Assembly: GCA_015061165.1 (NCBI GenBank)
Contig: SUXC01000003.1
Span: forward strand, 62,001 to 126,000
Reading direction: 5' to 3'
DNA from: Bacteroidales bacterium
GTDB taxonomy: Bacteria > Bacteroidota > Bacteroidia > Bacteroidales > Paludibacteraceae
DNA: 64,000 bases
The notes under the pieces: model-generated
The model's input: only the letters and a program-made list of their open reading frames with translations
Databases searched by the model: none
Told to the model about the DNA's origin: nothing
Program-made: the position numbers and the translations under genes
In this document: one piece after another, positions 25,676 to 34,414 of the stretch
Position numbering within the stretch: position 1 is the stretch's first letter
Layout of the letters: every line of letters begins with the position of its first letter

Positions 25676-25707
25676 AGCCGTCAAATCACATTTGAGCGGC
25701 TATGTTT
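25676..25707 (+). terminator. Strong hairpin, possible terminator
   Basis: AGCCG-TCAAAT and ATTTGA-GCGGCT pair around a 3-base loop with a one-base bulge, followed by ATGTTTTGG; A-rich sequence precedes it, so it may work in either direction. It lies ahead of the promoter at 25798. Confidence 0.6.
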
Positions 25708-25797
25708 TGGACAATTATCTGCCAATGCGCAGCGATAGCAAGCATAGCACCAAAGTAATATTCTTTTTAATCTAATCGCCAAATTTTTACCCATTAA

Positions 25798-25829
25798 TTT
25801 GCATATATCAATGATTTTTACTATCTTTG
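25798..25829 (+). promoter_or_regulatory. Promoter of the FemAB-like gene
   Basis: TTTG (25798-25801), 20 bases, TATCTTTG (25822-25829), followed by CACCG. Confidence 0.8.
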
Positions 25830-25874
25830 CACCGATTTTGCTATATGACGTTATACTTTACACCTTACACAAAA

Positions 25875-26870
25875 ATGAGAATACTCACATACTCCGACAT
25901 AGACCCTGCCGCATGGCAATCCCTCGTTGCGCAATCGCCCTATGCCACGTGGTTTCAAACGTCTGAGGCGTATCAGTTTTATGCGTCCAATCCCAAGGAG
26001 ATGATACCCTTTGCCTATGGCATAGAACGCGATGGTGAACTACGTGCTGTGGTGGTAGGCTATGTTACAAAAGAAAAAAGCGCGCTGAAACAGTTCTTTA
26101 CACGTCGTGCGATTATCATAGGTGGACCATTGATTGGTGAGTATACTACAGAGTCGGATGTGGAACAACTATTGCGTGTGACTGCCTCTGAATTAAAATC
26201 GCAAACGATTTACATAGAGACACGCAATTTTCATGATTACTCGAAATGGCGCCATGTGTTTGAACAATTCGGATTTGAGTATCAACCGCATTTGAACATA
26301 CAAGTGGCTTGCAATGCTAATCATACGATGAGTGAGCAACGCAATCGCCAAGTGAAAAAGGCTATAAAGAATGGTGCAAAAATAGTTGAGGCTCAATCCG
26401 AGCAAGAGATACGCGAATGGTATCGCATTCTCAAGCAACTCTATCGCCAGAAAGTCCGTACTCCGCTATGGAGCGAAGAGTTCTTCTTACAGTTCCATCG
26501 TAACGGAGTAGGGAAGTACCTTTTAGTGAAGTACGAGGGCAAAGTGATTGGCGGTATGATGTGTCCCGTTTTTGCGGGTAAAGCAATCTACGAATGGTAT
26601 GTCTGTGGATTGGATGATGAATATCGTGAACAATACCCATCGGTGATGGCTACGTATGCAACCATAGAGTATGCGAAGAAGAATGGTTTGCCAATCTTTG
26701 ATTTCATGGGAGCTGGTGTACCCAATCAATCCTATGGTGTGCGCGACTTCAAGATGGAGTTCGGTGGCGAAGTGGTAGAGTATGGGCGATATTTGTATAT
26801 TCGCAAGCCGTTGCTATATAAGATAGGCAAATGGGGGGTGAAAATACTAAAATCAGGAAAAATTTGGTAG
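25875..26870 (+). CDS. FemAB-like peptidyl/acyl transferase (double GNAT fold)
   Basis: 331 residues from 'MRILTYSDIDPAAWQ'; 25845 is possible but would add an odd N-terminus close to the transcription start. ATWFQTSEAYQFYAS, RNRQVKKAIKNGAKI and the C-terminal block IFDFMGAGVPNQ...DFKMEFGGEVVEYGR are typical of the FemAB/GNAT family. Family members transfer amino acids from tRNA to lipid II or act on polysaccharides and lipids. Here it heads a run with ACP, ketoreductase and KAS III, so an acylation or aminoacylation of a surface sugar is plausible (inference). Confidence 0.75.
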   Translation: MRILTYSDIDPAAWQSLVAQSPYATWFQTSEAYQFYASNPKEMIPFAYGIERDGELRAVVVGYVTKEKSALKQFFTRRAIIIGGPLIGEYTTESDVEQLLRVTASELKSQTIYIETRNFHDYSKWRHVFEQFGFEYQPHLNIQVACNANHTMSEQRNRQVKKAIKNGAKIVEAQSEQEIREWYRILKQLYRQKVRTPLWSEEFFLQFHRNGVGKYLLVKYEGKVIGGMMCPVFAGKAIYEWYVCGLDDEYREQYPSVMATYATIEYAKKNGLPIFDFMGAGVPNQSYGVRDFKMEFGGEVVEYGRYLYIRKPLLYKIGKWGVKILKSGKIW

Positions 26871-26894
26871 TGTCAAAAAAAAGTAGTACCTTTG
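26863..26894 (+). promoter_or_regulatory. Promoter of the ACP gene set
   Basis: TTTG (26863-26866), 20 bases, TACCTTTG (26887-26894). The -33 box lies at the end of the FemAB-like coding region. The spacer contains GTGTCAAAAAAA like other promoters here. Confidence 0.82.
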
Positions 26895-26928
26895 TGGCGA
26901 AAATATTAATAACTAAAAAATATATAGT

Positions 26929-27159
26929 ATGGAAATTCAAGAATTTGTAGTAAACTTTGCTAATCAGTTTGATGATACTGAGTTGGAAGTATTCACACCA
27001 GAAACACGCTTTCGTGACTTGGAAGAATGGAGTAGTCTCACGGGCTTGGCCGTGATGAATATGGTTGCTAAGAAATACGAGGTGAAGATTACCCCTGCAG
27101 AGCTAAAGTCTGTAGAGACTATAGAAGCTTTGTATAACTTGGTAGCAGGTAAGAAATAA
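26929..27159 (+). CDS. Acyl carrier protein
   Basis: 76 residues. The phosphopantetheine site is EEWSSLTGL, with Ser36 in the position of the DSL serine; the family aspartate is replaced by serine, as in some specialised ACPs. The protein is acidic, as expected. Its stop overlaps the next ATG (TAATG). It is probably a dedicated carrier for the ketoreductase and KAS III genes nearby rather than the housekeeping AcpP. Confidence 0.85.
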   Translation: MEIQEFVVNFANQFDDTELEVFTPETRFRDLEEWSSLTGLAVMNMVAKKYEVKITPAELKSVETIEALYNLVAGKK

Positions 27160-27899
27160 TGAATAATCCCTTTACCTTATCGGGTAAAACCATCTTAGTG
27201 ACGGGTGCTTCGGCTGGTATAGGTCGTGGCATAGCTGTAGCGTGTGCTGGTATGGGTGCGCAAGTAATCTTGACAGCTCGCAATACAGAACGCTTGCAAG
27301 AGACCCTCTCTCAACTTGAAGGGGATGGACATTCATATATTGCTGCAGACTTAACCAATGAAGCAGAACGCAGAGTATTGGTAGAGCAATTGCCAATGCT
27401 TGATGGGGTGGTACAGTGTGCGGGAGTAGGTAATCGTGTACCATGCAAGATGCTAATGCAAGAGGATCTTGACCGCGTGATGAAGCCCAATACAGAAGCA
27501 CCTATGCTACTGCAGTCACTGTTACTCAGCGAAAAGAAACTCAAGAAACAGGCATCAGTGGTATTCATTGCTTCTGCTGCAGCCACCATGCCTGTTGCAG
27601 GAAATGCTGTATATAGTGCATCAAAAGCAGCTTTGGTGGCATATGCTAAGTGTTTGGCACAGGAGTTGGCTTCACGTCAAATACGTGTGAATTGTATTAG
27701 TCCTGCAATGGTTTGGACAAATCTCATAAAAGAAGATTTATCAATGGAACAATTAAAAAGGGCAGAGAGCACTTATCCATTAGGAAGATTTGGTAAATCA
27801 GAGGATATCGCATATTTATCAATCTATTTACTTAGCAATGCAAGTGAATGGATGACGGGAAACGATATAGAAATAACGGGAGGTTCTCTCATTGGATAA
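27159..27899 (+). CDS. SDR family 3-oxoacyl-ACP reductase-like
   Basis: 246 residues. NAD(P)-binding GASAGIGRG (16-24), the NAG-type block replaced by VQCAGVGN, catalytic Ser in VFIASAAATMPVAG, and YSASK (Tyr152, Lys156). The C-terminus has TGNDIEITGGSLIG. Its closest role is a FabG-like ketoreductase acting on the adjacent ACP, but it could be a sugar or other dehydrogenase. The motif evidence settles only the SDR family. Confidence 0.82.
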   Translation: MNNPFTLSGKTILVTGASAGIGRGIAVACAGMGAQVILTARNTERLQETLSQLEGDGHSYIAADLTNEAERRVLVEQLPMLDGVVQCAGVGNRVPCKMLMQEDLDRVMKPNTEAPMLLQSLLLSEKKLKKQASVVFIASAAATMPVAGNAVYSASKAALVAYAKCLAQELASRQIRVNCISPAMVWTNLIKEDLSMEQLKRAESTYPLGRFGKSEDIAYLSIYLLSNASEWMTGNDIEITGGSLIG

Positions 27900-27901
27900 T
27901 C

Positions 27902-28426
27902 ATGACATCAGAAAAATATCCTAATATACAGGCACCACATGCTGTGCCTTATTACGAGGAAACGCAGAAGCGAACCTTTGTGCAAAAACTTCGTAAAATA
28001 CGCAATACGATATATATGCTATTGGCCTATGCTTGTCCCAATAATAAGTTACGCCAATGGTTCCATCGCCGTCGTGGTGTGCATATTGGAAGCAACGTAT
28101 ATCTGGGTATGTTCTGCTTTTTAGACAATCTTTATCCAGAGTACATTTAGTTGGAGGACAATGTGGCAATCAATGCAGGTACGATGATATTGACACATTT
28201 CAATCCCATGCAACATTTATCGGTGCTTTTTCAATCCCGAGTGGCGCCAGTGTTGATTAAGAGCGGCACGATGATTGCTGTGCGCAGCACCATATTACCA
28301 GGTGTATGTGTTGGGAAGAATGCTGTGGTGAGTGCAGGATCGGTGGTGGAAAAAGATGTGGCTGATTTTACCATTGTAAAGGGTGTTCCTGCCAAGCCTA
28401 TAGGAGAATTTAGTGCGCTGATATAA
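27902..28426 (+). pseudogene. Left-handed beta-helix O-acyltransferase interrupted by a TAG codon
   Basis: The frame from 27902 encodes a hexapeptide-repeat transferase of the maltose/galactoside acetyltransferase type: VHIGSNVYLGMF, then DNLYPEYI, a TAG stop at 28148-28150, then in the same frame LEDNVAINAGTMILTHFNP and VCVGKNAVVSAGSVVEKDV...GVPAKPIGEF. Family members read straight through here, so a single base change made the stop. Either the gene is dead, or the stop is read through, or the downstream part starts at the TTG at 28151. TAG ends other genes in this window normally. Confidence 0.8.
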
Positions 28427-28437
28427 TATTAATCATT

Positions 28438-29433
28438 ATGATAAAAGCATATATCTATGATATTGCCTACTACTTACCTGAGGCTATCTTAACAAATGAG
28501 CAGATTGCTCAAGAGTTTCCTGAGTGGTCTGCGGAGAAAGTAGCAAATAAAGTGGGAATCACAGAGCGACATATAGCTGCTGAAGGCGAAACTGCTACAG
28601 ATATGGCCTATAAGGCAGCAGAGCTGTTATTCGCTCAAGGAGTAGATAAATCAGAAATCGATTTTGTATTACTTTGTACACAAAGTCCAGATTATTTTTT
28701 GCCTTCCTCTGCATGTATCTTGCAAGATAGATTGGGGCTGAGCAAGAATTGTGGTGCATTTGACTTTAATCTCGGATGTTCTGGATATGAGTATGGATTG
28801 GCAGTTGCAAAGGGATTAATAGTTGCTGGTATAGCTCGTAACATCCTTTTATTAACCTCTGAGACATATACTAAATATCTGCATGCACAAGACAAAGGTA
28901 ATCGTACTATTTTCGGAGACGGGGCATCTGCCACATTTGTATCTACCGATGGTTTCGCTGAGATTGGCGAGGTAGTAGTAGGTACCGATGGTAGTGGCGC
29001 AGAAAATCTTATTGTGCGCTCGTTAGGAGCACGTAACAAAGCAATGCTACATGATCAACTTTTAGATGAAGACGGTAATGTCATCAGTGGTGATCACCTG
29101 TACATGCATGGTGGTAATGTGTTTAATTTCACAGCAGATGTTGTGCCTGATATGGTGGAGAAATTGTTGCAGAAGAGCAGATTACAGCATGATGATATAG
29201 ATCTCTGGGTGTTCCACCAAGCCAATAAATATATGATTAACTATCTCCGTAAGTTATTGGATATTGACAAAGAGAAGTTCTATATCTATATGGAGAAGGT
29301 TGGCAATACCGTTTCTTCTACTATCCCTATTGCACTATGCGAAGCACGCAAAGAAGATAAACTGCATGGGAATGTATTATTAGCCGGTTTTGGCGTTGGA
29401 TTGAGTTGGGGGGGAGTAATGTTGCATTGTTAA
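28438..29433 (+). CDS. 3-oxoacyl-ACP synthase III (FabH-like)
   Basis: 331 residues. Active-site Cys114 in NLGCSGYEYG, His260 in VFHQANKYM and Asn290 in KVGNTVSST make the complete KAS III triad. Since an ACP, SDR and acyltransferase precede it in the same direction, it likely starts or extends a short acyl chain used to decorate a glycan, similar to KAS III genes in O-antigen clusters. It could also be a second housekeeping FabH. Confidence 0.88.
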   Translation: MIKAYIYDIAYYLPEAILTNEQIAQEFPEWSAEKVANKVGITERHIAAEGETATDMAYKAAELLFAQGVDKSEIDFVLLCTQSPDYFLPSSACILQDRLGLSKNCGAFDFNLGCSGYEYGLAVAKGLIVAGIARNILLLTSETYTKYLHAQDKGNRTIFGDGASATFVSTDGFAEIGEVVVGTDGSGAENLIVRSLGARNKAMLHDQLLDEDGNVISGDHLYMHGGNVFNFTADVVPDMVEKLLQKSRLQHDDIDLWVFHQANKYMINYLRKLLDIDKEKFYIYMEKVGNTVSSTIPIALCEARKEDKLHGNVLLAGFGVGLSWGGVMLHC

Positions 29434-29446
29434 TGGATTATAAATT

Positions 29447-30613
29447 ATGAATATACTCGTACAATTAAGTCACCCAGCGCATTTCCATCTCTATAAAAAT
29501 GCCGTTAAAAATTGGCAAGAGCATGGGAATAATGTGTACGTACTCATCAAAACAAAAGATATATTAGAGGAACTTTTGCAGAATAGCGAGATACCATATT
29601 ACAATATACTCCCTATTGCACATCGCAAAAACAAATTAGGCATTCTATGGGACATGTTTGTGCGCGATTGGAAGATACTATTCTTCAGCCGCAAATATGA
29701 AATAGACTTATTAACAGGTTCTACACCTGAGGTAGCACATGTATCGAAGTTATTGAGAGCGCATTCGCTTAATACAAGTGAAGATGACATGGCTGTGGTG
29801 CCTATATATGCGAAAGTTATCGGTCCATTTGTACAGACATTGTTATCGCCTATTGTATGCGATAATACTCCCCTTGAAAAGCGTTCTGTACATTATCCAT
29901 CCTACCACGAACTTGCATATCTTCATCCAAATCATTTTTCATCAGACAAAAACGTTGTAGAAGGCTATGGCATAGATACCAGCAAACCATATTTCATTTT
30001 GCGTTTTGCTTCACTCAATGCTCATCACGATGATGGAATACGTGGCATCAATACTGAAATAGCACAACGACTTATTGATATCCTGTCGCCTTATGGAAAG
30101 ATATATATTACCTCTGAACGTGAATTAGAACCTCAGTTTGAAAAATATCGCATTCGCATCAACCCGCTTGACATGCACCATGTTATGGCATTTGCTTCTC
30201 TTTACATAGGCGATAGTCAAACTATGGCTGCAGAGGCTGGTGTATTGGGTACACCATTTGTGCGATTTAATGACTTTGTGGGCAGGATAGGGTATCTGCG
30301 CGAACTAGAAGATGTGTATCAACTCGGTTATGGCATTCATGCTACGCCACTAACCGAAGAATCAACGATTCGTCGCAACGATGGCTCACTACAACCAAGT
30401 GGAGTAGATGCTCTATATAATGCAGTTGAGACATTAGTGGCTATGCCTGCAGAAGAGCGTCGTGCCCTATATGCAGCACGTCGCGAGAAGATGCTAAACG
30501 AAAAGATTGACTATGCTAAGTTCCTCACATGGTTTATTGAGAATTATCCTGATAGTCAAAAACTAACCAAGTCGAATCAAAACAATGATGCCTTTTGGGC
30601 TCAATTTAAGTAA
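29447..30613 (+). CDS. DUF354 family predicted glycosyltransferase
   Basis: 388 residues, GT-B-like. The N-terminus MNILVQLSHPAHFHLYKNAV, the middle FFSRKYEIDLLTGSTPEVAHV and the C-terminal half with IYITSERELE and IGDSQTMAAEAGVLGTPFVRF are the DUF354 signature. The family is found in archaeal and bacterial polysaccharide loci; no substrate is known. It starts 13 bases after KAS III and probably ends this operon. Confidence 0.85.
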   Translation: MNILVQLSHPAHFHLYKNAVKNWQEHGNNVYVLIKTKDILEELLQNSEIPYYNILPIAHRKNKLGILWDMFVRDWKILFFSRKYEIDLLTGSTPEVAHVSKLLRAHSLNTSEDDMAVVPIYAKVIGPFVQTLLSPIVCDNTPLEKRSVHYPSYHELAYLHPNHFSSDKNVVEGYGIDTSKPYFILRFASLNAHHDDGIRGINTEIAQRLIDILSPYGKIYITSERELEPQFEKYRIRINPLDMHHVMAFASLYIGDSQTMAAEAGVLGTPFVRFNDFVGRIGYLRELEDVYQLGYGIHATPLTEESTIRRNDGSLQPSGVDALYNAVETLVAMPAEERRALYAARREKMLNEKIDYAKFLTWFIENYPDSQKLTKSNQNNDAFWAQFK

Positions 30614-30738
30614 GATATTATCCTGGCAAAATATAATTGTAGTTATATTTAACTGCCAAAAACGCCGATAAATATCATTGGAATTATATTTTTACCCTCC
30701 TTTAAACTATAAATTTTTAACTTTAAACTAAACAAAAT

Positions 30739-32037
30739 ATGCTAATCACACTTATCGCGGGAGCAAGACCCAACTTTATGAAGATTGCTCCACTCATCAA
30801 AGCCATACAGAAGGCTCACAGCGAAGGCAAAGACATCCACTACCGTCTCGTGCATACTGGTCAGCACTACGATAAGAATATGTCCGACACCTTCTTCGAG
30901 GAACTTGGCATACCTATGCCCGACATAAACCTTGGTTGTGGTGGCGGTACGCAAGCCGAGCAGACTGCCAATATCATGGTCGCCTTCGAGCGTGACCTGA
31001 TGGCTAATCCTACTGACCTCGTTCTTGTAGTTGGCGATGTTACCAGCACCATGGCTTGCTCCATCGTTGCCAAGAAACTCAATACCCGCGTATGCCACGT
31101 AGAAGCAGGTATCCGCAGTTGGGATCTCAGTATGCCTGAGGAAATCAATCGCATGGTTACCGACTCCCTCGCTGATTATATGTTCACTACCAGCGAAGTA
31201 GCGAATAAGAACCTGATTTTGCAGGGAGCATCGTTTGAGGTTAAAGGTGAAAGGTTAGAGGCTAAAGGCACGATGGATGAGGCTAAAGGCGAGAGGTTAG
31301 AGGCTAAAGGCACGGAAAACAGTGAAACCGATATACCTGCCTCACGCCTCATCGCCTCATCGCCTTATAACCTACCTGTTCTTGAAGAAGAACAGTACGC
31401 TTTTAAGCGCAATGTACAACGTGTGTGGTGGGTCGGTAACGTGATGATTGACACGCTACTTGCCAATCGCGCACGATTTACCAAACCTGCGATATATGAT
31501 GAACTATGCCTGCAAGAGAAAAACTATGTGGTCATGACTATGCACCGTCCTGCCAACGTGGATGAAGAGCAACACCTCAAAGCCCTCATGGAGCAGATCA
31601 TCACTAATGTCCATGGTCTGCCAATCATCTTCCCTATCCACCCACGTACAGCAAAGATATTTTACAATTTGTGGGGCGATGAAGAGCAACTTCGTGTCCT
31701 CTTCCCTAACCTGCATATCGTAGATCCAATGGGGTACTTGGCGTTCAATTACTTGGTAGAGCATGCCAAGGTGGTTGTAACCGACTCGGGCGGAATCACA
31801 GAGGAAACTACTGTTATGGGTGTGCCATGTATTACTCTGCGTGATAATACCGAGCGACCAGAGACATGCACCATCGGTACGAACCGTCTTATTGGTACCA
31901 ATCCTGATGCTATCAAGCCTGCATTGGATGCTCTGTTCGCAGGACAATGGCAGCAAGGTGCTATCCCACCGCTATGGGACGGACACACCGCCGAACGCAT
32001 AGTGGAGATATTGTATAGTCTAAAGTTTAAAGATTAA
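30739..32037 (+). CDS. UDP-GlcNAc 2-epimerase paralog with repeat-encoded insert
   Basis: 432 residues, about 45 longer than usual. AGARPNFMKIAPLI, VGDVTSTMACSI, HVEAGIRSWDLSMPEE, MTMHRPANVDEE and VTDSGGITEETTVMGVPCITL are diagnostic of non-hydrolysing 2-epimerases. The extra residues (about 167-212) are EVKGERLEAKGT repeats followed by a SRLIASSP segment, translated from AGGTTAAAGGCGA and CTCATCGC repeats at 31237-31372. It belongs to a subgroup different from wecB at 19327 and may act on another UDP-sugar, such as an N-acetylated hexuronate. Confidence 0.85.
   Translation: MLITLIAGARPNFMKIAPLIKAIQKAHSEGKDIHYRLVHTGQHYDKNMSDTFFEELGIPMPDINLGCGGGTQAEQTANIMVAFERDLMANPTDLVLVVGDVTSTMACSIVAKKLNTRVCHVEAGIRSWDLSMPEEINRMVTDSLADYMFTTSEVANKNLILQGASFEVKGERLEAKGTMDEAKGERLEAKGTENSETDIPASRLIASSPYNLPVLEEEQYAFKRNVQRVWWVGNVMIDTLLANRARFTKPAIYDELCLQEKNYVVMTMHRPANVDEEQHLKALMEQIITNVHGLPIIFPIHPRTAKIFYNLWGDEEQLRVLFPNLHIVDPMGYLAFNYLVEHAKVVVTDSGGITEETTVMGVPCITLRDNTERPETCTIGTNRLIGTNPDAIKPALDALFAGQWQQGAIPPLWDGHTAERIVEILYSLKFKD
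31237..31372. repeat. AAAGGCGAGAGGTTAGAGGC minisatellite in the epimerase gene
   Basis: Units AGGTTAGAGGCTAAAGGC and ATGGATGAGGCTAAAGGC, then inverted CTCATCGC octamers at the right end. It is in frame. Confidence 0.85.
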
Positions 32038-32039
32038 CG

Positions 32040-32099
32040 TTTAAAGGCGCGGAGTATGCGGCTATGCCGCACAGACTTTAAACTATAAATAAACATAAT
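32040..32099. repeat. AAAGGCGCGGA / TATGCGGC hairpin repeat
   Basis: AAAGGCGCGGAGTATGCGGC followed by GCCGCA and TTTAAACTATAAA. Nearly the same block lies at 33525-33565, and a GCGGCGGAGCCGC hairpin lies at 22843. Confidence 0.7.
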
Positions 32100-33482
32100 A
32101 TGAAACGAAGTGCAATTGACATAACGCCACAGGCGACGTCTTACGAGATGGGACTGAAGCGTGTGCTGCTCTCGGCTAACGAGAGTGGATGCAGCATCAC
32201 ACAAGTCGCTATACTCGAACTCAAAGCCGGCGACCGCAGTGCCAAACACATACACCCCGATCTGCAAGATATATTCTTTGTCCTCGAAGGAGAAATAGAT
32301 ATTACCATTGATGGCAAAATAAACCACTGCACCAAAGAAGACTTTATCTTCGTAGAGCACCTCAAATCCTACGAACTACATGCCATTACCGATGTGCGCA
32401 TGCTGGCCATGGGTTGCGTGATTGAGACACAACGCACCAAACTGTATCCTATGCTATTCGAACCTAACCTACATACCAAAGTGTGGGGTAGTACCGATCT
32501 AACGGCATGGAAAGAGTTGCCTCTGCAAAATCATATAGGCGAGAGTTGGGAAGTGTCAGCCATACCTACCTCGCCATCCGTGATTGCCAATGGCACTTGG
32601 GCAGGCTACACCCTGACAGAAGTGATTCGCAAGATGCCAGAGGCTATGCTGGGCAAAACAGTGGCACAGCAACACAATAACCAATTGCCTATTCTGGTGA
32701 AGTTCATTGACACCGATGATGACCTAAGCGTACAGGTGCATCCCGATGATGCTATGGCACACCGCATGCATAGCCAACATGGCAAGACAGAGATGTGGTA
32801 TGTCATCAATGCGCAACCCGAATCATATATATACGCAGGCTTCAAAGAGGAACTGACCCCCGAAGAGTATGCCCGCAAAGTGGCAGACGGCACTATCATG
32901 GATGCACTTGCCAAACACGAAGTACACGCAGGCGATGTGTTCTATCTGCCCGCAGGACGTATCCATGCTATCGGCAAAGGTGTACTATTGGCAGAGGTGC
33001 AACAGACATCCGATATCACCTATCGCATATACGATTACGACCGTCTGGGACTGGATGGTAAGCCGCGCGAGCTTCATACCGACCTGGCTGCGCAGGCATT
33101 AGACTACACGGTGCATAAGGAGTATCGCAATGCCTACAAGGAAAACATAGACATGGCAAATATATGTCTGGATACCGAGCACTTTAGCGTGCGAGTACTG
33201 CCTCTCAATCGCCCTATGCACCGCAATATGGTGTTATACGACTCGTTTATTATTATCACTTGTGTGAGTGGTGAGTGCGCTATTCAAATACGCAGTACCA
33301 AAGAGGAAATAGCACTGCAAGAGGGCTTTACCTGCTTCATCCCCGCTGCTATTGCAGATTATGATATAGTGCCTATACAGGGCGAAGCCAAGCTACTGGA
33401 AGCGTATATCAACAACAAACCACGCACTACATGGCAACGTATCGTGTCGCAGTTCATGCACCTGTCGGGATATGATATATAG
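32100..33482 (+). CDS. manA: Cupin fused to type I mannose-6-phosphate isomerase
   Basis: 460 residues. Residues 1-108 form a stand-alone-type cupin (KHIHPDLQDIFFVLEGE, FIFVEHLKSYELHA). Residues about 113-460 are a ManA-type isomerase: WGSTDLTAWK, GESWEVSAIPTSPS, VQVHPDD and EMWYVI with the zinc ligands, and GDVFYLPAGRIHAIG. ManA converts mannose-6-P and fructose-6-P for GDP-sugar supply. Fusion to a small cupin is unusual and may be regulatory or bring a second sugar-binding site. It follows a polysaccharide operon, which fits precursor supply. Confidence 0.87.
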   Translation: MKRSAIDITPQATSYEMGLKRVLLSANESGCSITQVAILELKAGDRSAKHIHPDLQDIFFVLEGEIDITIDGKINHCTKEDFIFVEHLKSYELHAITDVRMLAMGCVIETQRTKLYPMLFEPNLHTKVWGSTDLTAWKELPLQNHIGESWEVSAIPTSPSVIANGTWAGYTLTEVIRKMPEAMLGKTVAQQHNNQLPILVKFIDTDDDLSVQVHPDDAMAHRMHSQHGKTEMWYVINAQPESYIYAGFKEELTPEEYARKVADGTIMDALAKHEVHAGDVFYLPAGRIHAIGKGVLLAEVQQTSDITYRIYDYDRLGLDGKPRELHTDLAAQALDYTVHKEYRNAYKENIDMANICLDTEHFSVRVLPLNRPMHRNMVLYDSFIIITCVSGECAIQIRSTKEEIALQEGFTCFIPAAIADYDIVPIQGEAKLLEAYINNKPRTTWQRIVSQFMHLSGYDI

Positions 33483-33617
33483 GGATTAGGCTAAAGGCGA
33501 TGAGGCGAAAGGCGAGAGGTTAGAGGTTAAAGGCGCGGAATATGCGGCTTCGCCGCCCAGCCTTTAAACTATCAACTATAAACTACAAACTACAAACTAT
33601 AAATATAAACTACAAGA
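33483..33617. repeat. Minisatellite-rich spacer
   Basis: AGGCTAAAGGCGATGAGGCGA and AGAGGTTAGAGGTTAAAGGCG units, then the TATGCGGCTTCGCCGC hairpin, then an (AAACTAC/AAACTAT) heptamer run at about 33563-33612. Confidence 0.8.
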
Positions 33618-33618
33618 T

Positions 33619-34113
33619 ATGTTATCACTTATAGTAGCAATAGCCGAGAATAATGCTATCGGCAAAGCGGGCGATTTGCTTTGTCATTTGCCCAATGATT
33701 TGCAGTATTTCAAACGTCAGACCAGCGGTTGCACCGTCATCATGGGCGAGCGTACATTCTTCTCTCTGCCCAAGCACCCACTACCTAATCGCAGGAATAT
33801 TGTGCTGTCTGACCGTGCTGATTTTACCTTCGAGCAAACAGAAGTGGCACACTCTATCCCTGAAGTGATGGAAATGATAGCTCCCGAAGAGCAAGCTTTC
33901 ATCATAGGTGGAGGTATGGTGTATCGCCAATTCTTGCCATTGGTGGATAAACTCTATATCACGCATATTCATCATATATGGGAAGATGCTGATACTTTCT
34001 TCCCTGAGATAGACCCTACTATTTGGCAATGTATTAGCGAAGAACGTCACGAGGCGGACGAAAAGAACCCATACGCCCACACCTTTGCGGTATATACCAA
34101 AAGAGAGAAATAA
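33619..34113 (+). CDS. folA: Dihydrofolate reductase
   Basis: 164 residues, the usual length. LIVAIAENNAIGKAGDLLCHLPNDLQYFK, GERTFFSLPKHPLPNRRNIVLS and AFIIGGGMVYRQFLPLVDKLYITHIH are the classic DHFR blocks. It reduces dihydrofolate to tetrahydrofolate, and thyA, which consumes methylene-THF, lies 2.2 kb away on the other strand. Confidence 0.95.
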   Translation: MLSLIVAIAENNAIGKAGDLLCHLPNDLQYFKRQTSGCTVIMGERTFFSLPKHPLPNRRNIVLSDRADFTFEQTEVAHSIPEVMEMIAPEEQAFIIGGGMVYRQFLPLVDKLYITHIHHIWEDADTFFPEIDPTIWQCISEERHEADEKNPYAHTFAVYTKREK

Positions 34114-34193
34114 TTGCGCGACTAAGGGATATATTATAAGACACTAACGACCACGGAGAAGACAATTTAAATCTACTCTTCATAGGATATAAT

Positions 34194-34400
34194 TCCAACC
34201 ACAGACGAGCACAGATTGACACGGAAACACGAATATAGTTCCTTTGTTCAGTGTAATTCAGTGATATTCAGTGGTCAGGACATAACCGCGGAAAGAAGTC
34301 CTTTCGTGGGAGATGTACCAACCACGGATGAGCACGGACAGGCACGGAAACACGAAATATAATCCTCGGTTCAGTGTAGTTCCGTGATGTTCAGTGGTTA
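34194..34400. repeat. CAGTG/CACGGA interspersed repeat, two tandem units
   Basis: Unit 1 (34194-34275) and unit 2 (34317-34400) each run from CCAACCAC(G/A)GA through CACGGAAACACGAA to TTCAGTGTAATTC/TTCCGTGATG and TTCAGTGGT. The intervening 40 bases (CATAACCGCGGAAAGAAGTC) also occur in copy 1. Confidence 0.85.
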
Positions 34401-34414
34401 TAAAAACAACAATT

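Noticed and set aside
28148..28150. Reassigned TAG codon (alternative genetic code)
   Set aside because: TAG is the natural stop of several intact genes here, such as those ending at 7583 and 10216, so a genome-wide recoding is unlikely.
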